Part shown: piece after piece, positions 45,568 through 56,654 of the stretch | Numbering within the stretch: the first letter of the stretch is position 1 | Layout: each line of letters starts with the position of its first letter | DNA from: Gnetum montanum | Taxonomy: Eukaryota > Streptophyta > Gnetopsida > Gnetales > Gnetaceae | DNA: 64,000 bases | NCBI GenBank assembly: GCA_015680685.1 | Contig: MNCI01015910.1 | Location: forward strand, 1,961,001 to 2,025,000 | Reading direction: 5' to 3' | Program-made: the position numbers and the translations under genes | Notes under the pieces: model-generated | Seen by the model: the letters and a program-made list of their open reading frames with translations, nothing else | Told to the model about the DNA's origin: nothing | The model's database searches: none

Positions 45568-47138
45568 TGAAACACCACTAATTTCAGCCTAGCACTTTGA
45601 AATGAAAACGACTCAAGCCCTTTCGAAGTTTCAGAGGCAAAATTTGGCTAAGGCATGGAGCTCACACCCAGCATGCCCAAGGAAGCTTGCTCACCCTCAG
45701 CGTGAGCAACTCCAAACAACGTCAAGACTGAGTTAAAAATGATCTGATTTCTAAGTTTGGAGTAATCCTCAAAGCACATCCTTGATAGCTTCAGGTCCCA
45801 GCCTTCAGAATGTCAAACTTCAGCTCAAAATTGCAAGTTTTCAAAAACATTTTGAGGTCATGCTGCAGGTCACGCTATGGTCATGCTGCAATGTGAGTCC
45901 AGCGTGACCTGCCATAAACAGCTCAAAACAAGTCATTTTCAACCTCAGTTTCTAACTCTCAAGATCAACCACAGCCAAATAGTTGCCACACTTCAAGAAA
46001 CAAGTTTCAAAAATTTAAAAACTAGTGTGAAACATGTTGTTCTCCTCACTCATGCTGCGAGTCACACTGTGGTCACGCTGTAGTGTGAGTCCAGCATGAG
46101 CACTATTCACCAACATGGGCACTATTCACCAGCATGAACATTATTCACCAGCGTGAGTACTATTCACGCCCAGACAAAAGCACTCCAAACGCACACTAAG
46201 TACATGCCAATACCAAATCAACTCACGTTGGGAGCCCTAGTGAAGTAGAGATGCCTCAAACAGCTAGAAAACTACTCAAATCGACATCCTGCAGCAGCTG
46301 ATTCAGGGACCGAGAAGTTTCAAGTGAGTTGGAGTCAATCCCTCTTGATTTTCTTTGTAAATTTTCACCATTTGTGAGCTTGTCAAGCCCTTACGCTCCA
46401 ATCTGTGGGCGTGAGATAGCTTGTGTAAACAACTGCACGTTGTAAGATACAATGTACCTGGTCAAAAACGTAGCTTGCCTACACACAACCAACTCACACA
46501 CAGCTGTCCATAGGACACGTGTCACACGATCCGTTTTCCTCTCATCTCTTGGCCATTGATTTTATTCTTGAATTCCACACCAGAGCCTAGCTAAACCCTA
46601 TAAATACCTTATCAATTCACATAAATGGGGGGCAATCTTAAAGGTGGATGACTTAGGACACCGACTAGAAACTTTGGACACTCAGGCACACGTGACTCCT
46701 AGCATCCAAGCATCTGTAAACACATCACCCGAGGCTTAGTGCTTGACCTGCCATCCACACACGCAGCTACGCTTTGACCAGTGTACATTCTTGTTAAACA
46801 ATACAATACAATTCATTTTTTCCAACCATTATATTGTTTACTCTACTTTAAATTCAATTTATGCTTTGTTTACAATACAGTTCTCTGTTTACGCTCCGTT
46901 TAAATTTCGTGTGTCACCGTTTACATTCCGAACATCAGTTTACGATAACCTAGCGTAGGCCATAGCTTACGTTAGGGGAAGTCCTTGGTTGATTTACGTG
47001 AAGACCATCCAAGGCACTCTACCTTCGTTTTCTTTTCCAGCTTGCCCTCGGGCGAAGGCAGGGTCAGCTGTGTCTGCCCGACAATCTTTCGGTGTTTGTT
47101 TCCCTTCCAGCATTACACCAATGATTTAGGTCAGTACA
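45568..47138 (+). repeat. 5' LTR of N
   Basis: 1,571 bp from TGAAACACCACTAATTTCAG to GGTCAGTACA. The TATA box CTATAAATA is at 46598-46606. A short tandem array of about 20-bp units (GCACTATTCACCAGCATGG-like) lies at 46090-46170. Recurrent TTTAC phrases occur at 46795-46945. Confidence 0.92.
46598..46606 (+). promoter_or_regulatory. LTR TATA box (N)
   Basis: CTATAAATA in AAACCCTATAAATACC. The same sequence is kept in the 3' LTR at 53013-53021. Confidence 0.75.
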
Positions 47139-47636
47139 GTAAATTAGTGCTAGAAGGAGGGCCTAACTTGTTTACCGTTTAATCAAAACGTTTATCATGC
47201 TACCTGTTAAATGCTGCACAGACCAAGTGCCAAAACTAAGGCCCAACTCAACTTGCTCACGCTGAGCCACCTACTCACACTGCCAGTCACTCACACTGAG
47301 CTTGCTCACGCTGAACTTGCCACTCACGCTAAGCTTGTTCACACTATCATACAAGCTGCACATGCTGCACGTTGCAAGTTTACTCATGCTAAGAAGCCAA
47401 GTCACTCATGTTGACAGCTTGCTCATGCTACTATGGAATCTTCCTGAATCCTCACACCTGAACAATATAACTTCATTTGTGAAAAAATCCAAGCCAACTT
47501 ACCTATCGATCGCATGGAAAGAGAGGCAAAGTGAAACTATGAGCTCATCTACAAGGGAGGTCGTGAGTTCACTCCCTCAGCATTTGACATAATCCCCATT
47601 TCCAAACACCATCATCAACTCATGTTTTAGCTTCTC
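47139..47636 (+). other. Leader of N with probable primer site
   Basis: TTAGTGCTAGAAGGAGGGCC at 47144-47163 sits where the primer site should be and would be a deaminated TGGCGCTAGAAGGAGGGCC. I cannot name the tRNA. Bases 47240-47440 are dominated by a loose repeat of CTCACGCTGAGCTTG-like units, a motif also found throughout the LTR. Short frames here are not considered genes. Confidence 0.55.
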
Positions 47637-49997
47637 ATGGTAAGGATTCAAGCCTTACAGCCACCTCCAATAGAGCCTCAGAATGGAAATGAGGAAGATG
47701 ACTTTTCCATCCAATCTAAGCATGGGGATTCATACCATACTGTCAGTCTTCACGCCTATACAAACCCATTATTCCAACCTTTCCTTGAGGGAACCATACT
47801 TCCTGCTTCATCCGCATACATGTGAGGACAAGCTTCTTGACAAGAAATACTAGCTTCCACATCCACCCATTACATACCACAAGTACAAACCCATGGGGCA
47901 CCTCTGACTACTTTAGCACAACATGTTCAAGATGTCACCTCACAACCTATGGCTGGGCAGTGGGTTTCACCAGCTGTCCAGCAACACCAACCCACTCTCT
48001 ATAATGTACCGCACCCTCTAATCCCATCTCTGAATGTTGCTCCACCACAACAACCGACAATCCAACAGTATCCTTTGTCGTAAACAATGCAATAATCGAA
48101 TTATTATCAACCACAATTCACTCAACCCGCTGGTCTGCCTACTGCCCAAGAGTGGGCAAACACAAAGAAAATGATGCACCTATTAACTGAAGAGGTACAG
48201 CACCTTAAAATTGTAAACACTGAGGAAGTCAAAGTACTGGACTTCTATCAAGATGACCCAATCCACCCTTCAGTTCCACCATTAACCTTGCCAAAGGAAA
48301 TCTCATTACCTCAGCTGACCAAGTACAATGGAGAGGGAGATCCAAATGCCCATCTAGTAATATTTCAACTAGAATGTCTACTACTTCAAGCCTGGCCCCA
48401 TGCAATTCTACCCAAATTTGCTATGTCCCTAATGGGAAAAGCCTTAGACTGGTATCAAGCCTTACCCCGTAACTCCATATCCTCTCTTGAGGATTTGTTA
48501 CATTAGTTCGTTACCCATTTCAAATATAATCTAAAACTTGAAGCCACTTTGAATAGCTTAATTCAAATTAAACAAGCACCATTAGAGCCAGTGCAAAAAT
48601 TCATCCAAAGGTGGAGCGTAGCCTTGAATGAGCTTCACAGGCCCATCCCTAAGACATACCTGCTCACCATCCTTAAGGCTACAGTAAATGACTTTGTCAA
48701 ATCGAAACTTTATTATTTGAAAGCCCGTACCTTGAGCCAAGAATTTGTGCAAATTAAGGACATAGAAGAGGTGGCACAAATAAGCAATGACCCAGCATAT
48801 GTGGCCTATAGAAACCAACATACTCCCAAGCAAAACACAACAGTGGCAATGGTGTCCGTAATCACAAAAGCAACCAACTAGGGCCCAACACCTAAGCAAC
48901 CCAAAGCCCTAGCTGACAAAGCTTCCAACTTTGGCACCAACTCACCTACATCGGCAGGGGCCACCCCAAGGCCTAACTTTCAGCATAAGGATCGCTCAAA
49001 GTATGCACCACTACCGATGCAACCCTCTCAACTATTGGAGCAACTCTTGAAAGCCAGGCATATCCAACACAAACACGTGTCAGTGATTACCCACCAAAAA
49101 CATGATAGGTATTGTGAACTACTAAGAAACCCCACATTAGCAGTACCAAATGAGCCCCTAGTCCCAAAACATTTTAAACTGGACCAATACTTCCATTACC
49201 ATCAAATGGCTGGTCACAATACAGACAATTGTCATGCTTTTCAAGATGACCTATAGAGGATGATAGAGCAAGGCCAACTAGTGATTGACATGGCAAGTCA
49301 ATCCAACACAGACGATGCCTCCTATGTCATAAACTCAATTAGCATCGGTGGCAAGCCAAAACATGTGCAACAACCTTTTGTGATCCATGTGCCTCCTAGC
49401 AAGGTAAGGATTCCCTTAGCCTCCACGAACAAGAGGCCTCCCTTTCTTATCAAAGTTCCACCTCAGGCACCCACAACACCCTTTATGGCCAAGGCTCCAC
49501 AGCAATCATCCGCTAAGATGTTAAACTGGCATGACTCATCTGCTAAGACATTAAACTGGCATGATTCATCTGCTAAGACATTAAACTGGCATGACGTAGT
49601 AACAACAACCACCATGCAACCTTTCATCATCAAGGTGCCACAACGTGGTGACCCCTCACCTACTCGAAGCCCAACAATGGGCAACACCTTGATCCCTCCT
49701 CCTTCAAGGGTTGATAACGCATCCTCTTCGACTATCCATGACATAGACATGGCACAAGTTTTGGAAGAAGAGTTTCTTAATGGTACACCTATAACAACCA
49801 ATGCAACGCCTAAGGCTAACACACCCGAACGAGTGGTTGAAGTGAATAGCCCCTCAGAGGATCCTAAACCTTGCATACTCCCTAATCCATGCCTGTATAA
49901 GAAGCAACTACATGATCAAGACTTTCCCTTGGCCAAAAATGTAGGTGCCTGCCTATCCTTTTCCATGCATTTTTTACTTTTGTTTACATTACACTAG
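47637..49997 (+). pseudogene. gag of N (Tat-like)
   Basis: A single frame of 787 codons with no frameshift and seven internal stops. The N-terminal part is Pro/Gln-rich (QPPPIEPQ, VAPPQQPTIQQ). The gag domain at 48171-48880 has LPKEISLPQLTKYNGEGDP, HLVIFQLECLLLQAWP, ALDWYQALPRNSISSLEDLL and QAPLEPVQKFIQRWS, typical of gypsy gag. At 49195-49260 YHQMAGHNTDNCHAFQDDL matches the C-x-YH-GH-T-DC-L knuckle of Tat gags, with the first Cys changed to Phe. The C-terminal 245 codons are Pro/Thr/Ser-rich and hold three copies of a ten-residue unit. The true start may be the ATG at 47622, one stop codon upstream. All seven stops could arise from CGA, CAA or CAG by C-to-T. Confidence 0.85.
49506..49595 (+). 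repeat. Three 30-bp tandem repeats in the gag of N
   Basis: Units start at 49506, 49536 and 49566 and encode SSAK(M/T)LNWHD. The third and second units differ at one base; the first differs at three more. The unit core GCTAAGACATTAAACTGGCA resembles non-coding repeats farther downstream. Confidence 0.92.
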
Positions 49998-51295
49998 CCT
50001 ATGTGTTTACATTTTGCCCGCTCACTTAGATCACACATTTTGCTTTGTTTACACATTTGTCAACTTAGTTTACACATTGCATTTGAAAAACATCAAACAT
50101 AAAACATAAAACTATAGAAACACATGGCCCGAAAAGGCCTTAAACTAGCATACGGTCCGAAACGGCCTAAAACTATCACTTTTGGCATTGCTTTTCTTTC
50201 ATTCATACATTTCAACTCTATGTACAACAAGTGTCACTTGATGTTGTTTTCTTCCTAGTTGATCTTTGTAGGATCTTGTAGACACATAGCATGACCATGC
50301 ATGCAGCATCACACCTTACACAAGCAAAGTAAGCACAAACAATATGCTATGACTAAAATCTGGCATAGATAGTCCTGGCATTATGAATTAAAACTAATAC
50401 CACATAGACAGTCCTGGCATTATGACTTAAAATTGATACCACAAAACAGTCCTGGCATCATGACTTAAAAATGATACCACAGAATGTCCTGGAGTCATGA
50501 CAATAAATCAACATCACAAAGCTCTATCCGATATGACACTAAAACTGCCACATTTTTCCGCCATGACATAAAACTAGCATTTAGAGTCCACTAAGACTAT
50601 AAACTAGTTTGCCTCTTTATAGTCTGCCACGACTATAAACTAGCAATGCACCATCTGCTATGACACTAAACTGGCACCGTCCAAAGGGTCATGACGTGAA
50701 ACTAACCCGCAAAAATTTTCTAAGACTATAAACTAGCGACATCATCAATGACCAGGAAAAACTTGAAAAGATGTGTTGCTGCAATTGGCTATTCATCTTT
50801 CACAAAGACTTGCTACATAATTTGTCTCATGGGCCTTAATAAAGTTGATGCTGTTCATGATTCCGTCTGCTTTGAAAATACACATGGTGGCTCCATCTCC
50901 TCAGTTGTTTCCAAGTTTAAAGTGCTTAGTTAACCGATTCATTTATGGTTTTCTTACCCTCTTGGAGTTGTGTTTGCAAGATGACACGCCTAAGGCATTC
51001 GTGCATAGATGCACTTCATCATGATGACAAGGTATCACATTTTTCCTAATGCACATAACTAGTTTAATCAATCCGTTCATAAGTACATTTCCGACTCCTG
51101 ATACATTCCCTACTTCCCCATCATGCCCCCTTATCCTATTCAATTACACCCCCTTGATACATCTCATTCACCTCAAAGCTCTCGAATACACTGTTGCACA
51201 CTGTGACTCTCTAAGCAGTTGCAACGCAAAACACAGTGCATGGTACATGATGCAAAATGCAAACGCTCAAATACGAGCATAACAATAAAAGCAAG
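49998..51295 (+). repeat. Repeat-rich non-coding interior of N
   Basis: Holds a pair of units around GGCC(C/T)GAAA-GGCCTTAAACTAGCA at 50126-50178. Four tandem units of 37-39 bp starting AGTCCTGGCATTATGA follow at 50371-50520. Then come dispersed units of the type TATGACACTAAACTGGCA at 50560-50740. No protein similarity is seen. In other Tat-like elements this position is occupied by non-coding DNA or extra ORFs. Confidence 0.7.
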
Positions 51296-51949
51296 CTCTT
51301 GCTAAAAGACCAAAAAGAACAAGAAAACAAGAAAAAAAATAAAAGAAACAGAAAAACAAAACAAAGAAAAAACAAAAGAAAAGAGAAAAGAACAAAAAAT
51401 AAAATAAAAAGGTCAAAGAGAAAAATGCTTGGAGAAAGTCTTCATGACCCCATTAACATCAGAAACAAAAAGACTATTGGCTATTCTCATACAAGCCCCA
51501 GGCGAGAAAGCAATTATCTTGGAAAACAGTTACACTCATGTCTCAAAGAGACCATAATGCACATTATCGTGTGGCTTTGGCTATTTACAACGAGCTCCAT
51601 AAACACTCTATAAGAGTCTCGTTTCTCCAAAGAACGTACTTCCTATGTCTTGGCTCTGAGTCTGATAAACACTGGCTATTGACAAGGACCAAAGATATAG
51701 CTCATTCGTGTGAGAGCATTTCCTCTCCCATAATCCTAGCAATAATTATAACCCTCGATCAACTCTTTATTTTCCCTGGTTACAACCAATCCCCTTGCAT
51801 CTTGAACTACATTTTCCCAATCCCATGTACTTTTAAACACGGTGCGATGACGTCCAGCGAAGGACCGATAGTTAATGCTTGGTACCTGGTTGCTCATGGT
51901 GTTTTGCACTTCTTTGTTGATGCCTCTTGGGTGGATTCCTCTAGACGTC
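51296..51949 (+). other. A-rich tract and pre-LTR region of N
   Basis: 51300-51425 is almost pure A/G with AAAG and AAAC units; its open frame is a by-product. 51430-51949 is complex sequence with no recognised motif. Confidence 0.5.
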
Positions 51950-51965
51950 AACAAAGAGGGACCAA
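51950..51965 (+). other. Polypurine tract of N
   Basis: CAACAAAGAGGGACCAA ends directly at the 3' LTR start, TGAAACACC at 51966. It is the primer site for plus-strand synthesis. Confidence 0.75.
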
Positions 51966-53553
51966 TGAAACACCACTAATTTCAGCCTAGCACTTTGAAA
52001 TGAAAATGACTCAAGCCCTTTCGAAGTTTTAGAGGCAAAATTTGGCTAAGGCATGGAGCTCACACCCAGCTTGCCCAAGGCAGCTTGCTCACCCTCAGCA
52101 TGAGAAACTCCAAACAGCATCAAGATTGAGTTAAAAATTATCTAATTTCTAAGTTGTGAGTCATCCTCAAAGCACATCCTTGACAGCTTCAGGTCCCAGC
52201 CTTAGAAATGTCAGATTTTAACTCAAAATTGTAAGTTTCAAAAAGTTTTTGAGGTCACGCTACAAGTCACGCTATGGTCACGCTGCAGCATGAGTCCAAC
52301 GTGACCTACCATAAACAGCTCAAAACAAGTCATTTTCAACCTTAGTTTTGACTCTCAAGATTAACCACAGCTAGACAGTTGCCACACTTCAAGAAACAGG
52401 CTTCAGAAATTCAAAAATTAGTGTGAAACATGTTGTTCTACTCACTCATGCTGCAGGTCACGCTATGGTCACACTGTAGCGTGAGTCCAGCATGAGCACT
52501 ATTCACCAGCATGGGCACTATTCATCAGCATGAACACTATTCATCAACGTGAACACTATTCACCAGTGTGAGTACTATTCACACCTAGACAAAAGCACTC
52601 CAAACACATGCTAAGGACATGCCAGGACCAAATCAACTCATGATGGGAGCCCTAGTGAAGCAGAGATGCCTCAAATAGCCACAAAACCACTCAAATTGAC
52701 ATCCTGCAATAGTCGATTAAGGGACCGAGAAGTTTCAAGTGAGCCGGAGTCAATCCCTCTTGATTTTCTTTGTAAATTTTCACCATTTGTGAGCTTGTCA
52801 AGCCCTTACGCTCCAATCTGTGGGTGTGAGATAGCTTGTGTAAACCAACGCATGTTGTAAGATACAATGTATCTGGTCAAAAACATAGCTTGCCTACACA
52901 CGACCAACTCACACACAGCTGTCCATCGGACACATGTCACATGATCCATTTTCCTCTCATCTCTTGGCCATTGATTCCATTCTTGAATTCTGCACCCAAG
53001 CCTAGCCAAACCCTATAAATACCCTGTCAATTCACATAAACAGGGGGAAATCTTGAAGGTGGATGACTTAGGACACCGATCAACAACTTTGGACGCTCAG
53101 GCACACATGACTCCTAGCATCCAAGCATCTGTAAACACATCACCTAGGGCTTAGCACTTGACCTGCCATCCACATGCACAATTACGCTTTGACCAGTGCA
53201 CATTCTTGTTAAACAATACAATACAATTCATTTTTGCCAGACATTATGTTGTTTACTCTACTTTAAATTCAATTTATGCTTTATTTACAATACAATTCTC
53301 TTCTTATGCTTCATTTAAATTTTGTTCGTCACCGTTTACATTCTGAACATCAGTTTACAATAACCCAGCGCAGGCCATAGCTTACGTTAGGGAAAGTCCT
53401 TGGTTGATTTGCATGCAGACCATCCAAGGCACTCTGCCTTCGTTTTCTTTTCCAGCTTGCCCTCGAGCGAAGGCAGGGTCAGCTGTGTCTGCCTGACGAT
53501 CTTTCGGTGTTTGTTTCCCTTCTAGCCTTACACCGACAATTTAGGTCAGTACA
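51966..53553 (+). repeat. 3' LTR of N
   Basis: 1,588 bp, colinear with 45568-47138. TATA box at 53013-53021. The tandem units of about 20 bp are at 52490-52580. Confidence 0.92.
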
Positions 53554-53558
53554 CATAC
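53554..53558. repeat. Target site duplication CATAC, right copy (N)
   Basis: Matches 45563-45567 exactly. Confidence 0.92.
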
Positions 53559-53869
53559 CCAAAACAAAGGAAATAATATAATAAAGTGTAAAATATTCAA
53601 GAAAAATCAAATGTACCAATGATGGTGTAAAATAGGAAAAAAAATTTTAAAAAAAGGTGGAACATAAATAAAGTATAAAATAAAAATTTATAAAACAAAA
53701 AATAGAAAAAATGAGGGGCCATGTAAATGGTTAGCATGGATGGGCATCTTTCCCATGATTGAGTTAGAAGAAGGAAGTTGAAAAGATTGAGTGAGGTTGT
53801 TCATCTGATGAGGTATTCATTATACTACCTTGCTTGGGCTCATGGAAAGGTTTTATTTGTTGAATGTTG

Positions 53870-55099
53870 ACCAACTATTTTTTGTTCAGGCTCTCAAGTT
53901 TGTAAATTAACATGGCCCTAAAAGAAAAAGTTTTATCAATTATAGGCTCATCCGACAATATTTGAAATTTTTTTCATTATAGAACATGTGTGGGGTTTTA
54001 GTATAGGATGTTATTTCTAAGTTGAAATTTAACTTTCCTTATTCTTAGATCATGTTGTTGCTTACTGAATTCCTTGTGCACTTCATTCAAGGATAGGGCC
54101 ACTAATTAGTTTTCATCTAGTAGGTTAAGTTTGATCAATCATTCTCTTTATGCTAGAATTAGGTCAAGATCTAGGCCACATGTTGTTGAAAGTGTAGGGA
54201 ACTTGGATTGAATAGAAAGTGTTGGTAGTTTCTTGTACACTAGCTCATAGGGAGAGTATCCTATAGGGAGTTTTCATGTTGAGCAATAGGCACAAAGGGC
54301 ATCGTTGAGTTTTGTGCTCTAGTCTTTATTATATTTGTTAATAGTTCTCATTTAGATCTTTGTAATCTCCCTATTAGTAACCTCTACTTGAGTATTGGCT
54401 TTGGGAATGGTAGGATGTTAATTTATGTTCAACCCTCAAGCATTGCACAAGCTTGTGAAAAGTAATGCCTATGAAATGAGTTCCATTGTTAGAAATTAGT
54501 ACACCTAGCATCCCAAACCTTTTCACAATGTGTTGTTGGAAAAATGAGCAATAGTGGATGATGTACAGTTGAAAATGACTACTACTTCTACCCATTTAGT
54601 ACAATAGTCAATGACGATGATAATGTATGCCTTCCCATTAGACATGGATGTGATGGGATCCATAATGTCTATGCCCCATATGTCAAAGCATTCTAGTTAT
54701 TTGATCCATTGTTAAGGTTCCTCCATTCACAAGATTAGATAAATTAGTGGGCATCCCTGAAGATTGTTGGCCAATAATACCCTACCATCAAGATCTTAAT
54801 GGTTGTGTGCTTTCCTGGATAGTGGCCTTCACAAGGGCCCTCATAAGTATCTTGGAGAAGGTGTAGTTGATCAGTATTGGGGACAGACCAATGAACTAGG
54901 TCATTAGTGCATACTTTGTAAAGGTGTCTATTGATTTCCATGAAGTGCTTGGCCTGATGAAGAAATTTTCGTTTCTTTTTGTGCTCTAGATCTTGTGGCA
55001 TCTCCTTAGTGAGAAGATAAGTGAGAATGCCATCATACCATTTTGGTTCTAGGGGCACTTGGTCATTAATTGCTTCAGCAAAGAGAAGTTCATTAGAAA
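53870..55099 (-). pseudogene. Integrase of A5
   Basis: The N-terminal zinc region reads HLYKVCTNDLVHWSVPNTDQLHLL, EGPCEGHYPGKHTTIKIL and GYYWPTIFRDAH (54980-54744). In the core, KRFGMLGVLISNNGTHFIGITF (about 54540-54470) holds Asn at the second catalytic position (codon 54488-54490), as in A3. Farther on come GYSPYELVYKKLP (about 54265-54230) and LSLNEVHKEFSKQQHDLRIRKVKF. The latter matches the A3 integrase tail LSLNEVHKAFGKQCYDLRIREVK. Stops and one frame change interrupt it. The linker and inserted element N follow on the left. Confidence 0.85.
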
Positions 55100-56480
55100 A
55101 TTGATTAGTGAGTGGGCTCTCCTCCATTTTTTTATCCCATCTAAACCAAGAGAGATGGTCATTGATCACATTCTCAGTCCCCTTTCGATCAACCATCGTA
55201 AGATTGAACTCGTGAAAAATCATGAGTCATTGTATGACATGGGGGTTCACCATTGGCTTGTTCATCAGAAAATGAATGGCACTATGGTTAGTGTGCACAA
55301 CCACTTTGTACCCAAGCACATAGTTCCTGAACTTTTCTAAAGCATACACCATTGCCATAAGCTCTTTCTCCATTGTGGTGTAATTGAGTTGTGCACCCAC
55401 AATGCTTTAGCTTGCATAGTGGATGTAATATGGATGTTTTTTCTCATTCAATTGCATCAACATAACTCCCAGGGCATAATTTGATGCATCTATCATGATA
55501 TGAAATAGCTTGGACTAGTCTAGTACTTGTAGAATTAAAGTTTCCATGAGTTTCTCCTTCAACTGTTGGAATGCATTTTCACATTTCTTGGTCCAAACAA
55601 ATGGAGCATCTTTATTTGTTAGCTTGACCAATGATTTTGTGATCTAAGAGAAATTCTCTATGAGTCACTGGTAGTAATCAGTGTGTCCAAAAAATGATTG
55701 GACATCTTTTAACTATTTCTAGTTGATGGGTTATTCCTTAGATGATCCTTATCTTTTCAAGGTCTGCCTCAATCCCTGCTTATGAGATTCTATGCCCCAA
55801 GACTATGCCCTTTTGAACCATTAGATGGCTGTTTTTCCAATTGAGCCACAAGTTTATCTCCACACATCTTTTTAACACTTACTCAAGGCGGTCCAAGGCT
55901 TGCTCAAATGTAGTGCCATAATTAGAAAAGTCATCCATGAAGACTTCCACCCTACTACCAATTTAATGCTAAAAGATGCTCAAGACCAAGCATTGGAATG
56001 TGGTAGGAGCATTGCATAGACCAAAAAGCATATTTTGATATGTAAAAGTTCCCTAGGGATTTGTGAATGTAGTTTTTGCATGATCCTCTAGTGCAATCTA
56101 AATTTGGTTAGAGCCACTATAACCATCTAAAAAGCTATAATAGCAATATCTAGAAATGGTTTCTAACACTTGATTTACAAATGACAACGGAAAATGATCT
56201 TTGAATCTTACTATGTTCAACAACTTGAAATTAATACAAACTTGCCACTTTCCACCTTTTTTGGCATAATCACAAGTGGGCTAACCCACTCACTATCTAC
56301 AATAGGATAGATGAGCCTCACCTTGAGAAGTTATTCTATTTTCTCCTTGATGATTTGCTTTAATTTGGGGTTCAACTACTGCTGTGATTACTTTTTTGGC
56401 TTCATGGCTAGATCGGTATAGATACGATGTTATCATATCCATTGATCAATCCCAGTGAGTTTAGGATATGACCAAACAAA
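55100..56480 (-). pseudogene. Reverse transcriptase and RNase H of A5
   Basis: RT starts near 56470. IIKEKIE-LLKVRLIYPIVDSEWVSPLVIMPKK (about 56365-56260) corresponds to the Athila start block (LLDAGIIYPISDS-WVSPV-VVPKK). The catalytic box VEVFMDDFSNYG (about 55955-55920) keeps both Asp residues. Then follow FEQALDRLE-VLKRCVEINLWLNWKNSHLM and QKGIVLGHRIS. RNase H and its end are at 55440-55130, with TTQLHHNGERAYGNGVCF in a shifted frame and FHEFNLTMVDRKGTENVINDHLSWF at the end. Stops and frameshifts are spread through the RNase H part. This is the best-kept RT of the lineage in the window. Confidence 0.85.
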
Positions 56481-56654
56481 GACTATTGGCTATTTGTTAA
56501 CCAGTTTCAATAGTTTTTCTTTGTGTTTAGAAGCAAGTTTAGCATTGATTATAATTGGCTTTCCATTTTTCAAAAATGCATATTCTAGGCTAGTAATTAG
56601 AGTTTTTAACTCTACGAATTCTTGTTTAAAATTTTTAAGGATTTTCTACTCTCC

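Larger units (their letters stand above)
45568..53553 (+). mobile_element. Tat-like gag-only LTR retrotransposon N
   Basis: A 7,986-bp plus-strand element with LTRs at 45568-47138 and 51966-53553 and a perfect 5-bp target duplication. Internally it has a leader, one long gag frame, 2 kb of repeat-rich non-coding DNA and a polypurine tract. There is no protease, RT, RNase H or integrase. The gag resembles that of the Tat lineage of Ty3/gypsy. Two-LTR elements with gag only have been described in plants as TR-GAGs. It lies in the linker of A5. The two LTRs differ at roughly one base in twelve over the first 340 bases by eye, mostly by transitions. Confidence 0.9.

Noticed and set aside
50371-50520. 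Regularly spaced direct repeats resembling a CRISPR array
   Set aside because: The units are degenerate, the intervals between them are themselves repeated, and the sequence is the non-coding part of a plant retrotransposon.
51257-51613. Lys/Arg/Asn-rich 118-codon frame that looks like a basic protein
   Set aside because: It is the translation of an A/G simple-sequence tract in the non-coding part of N.
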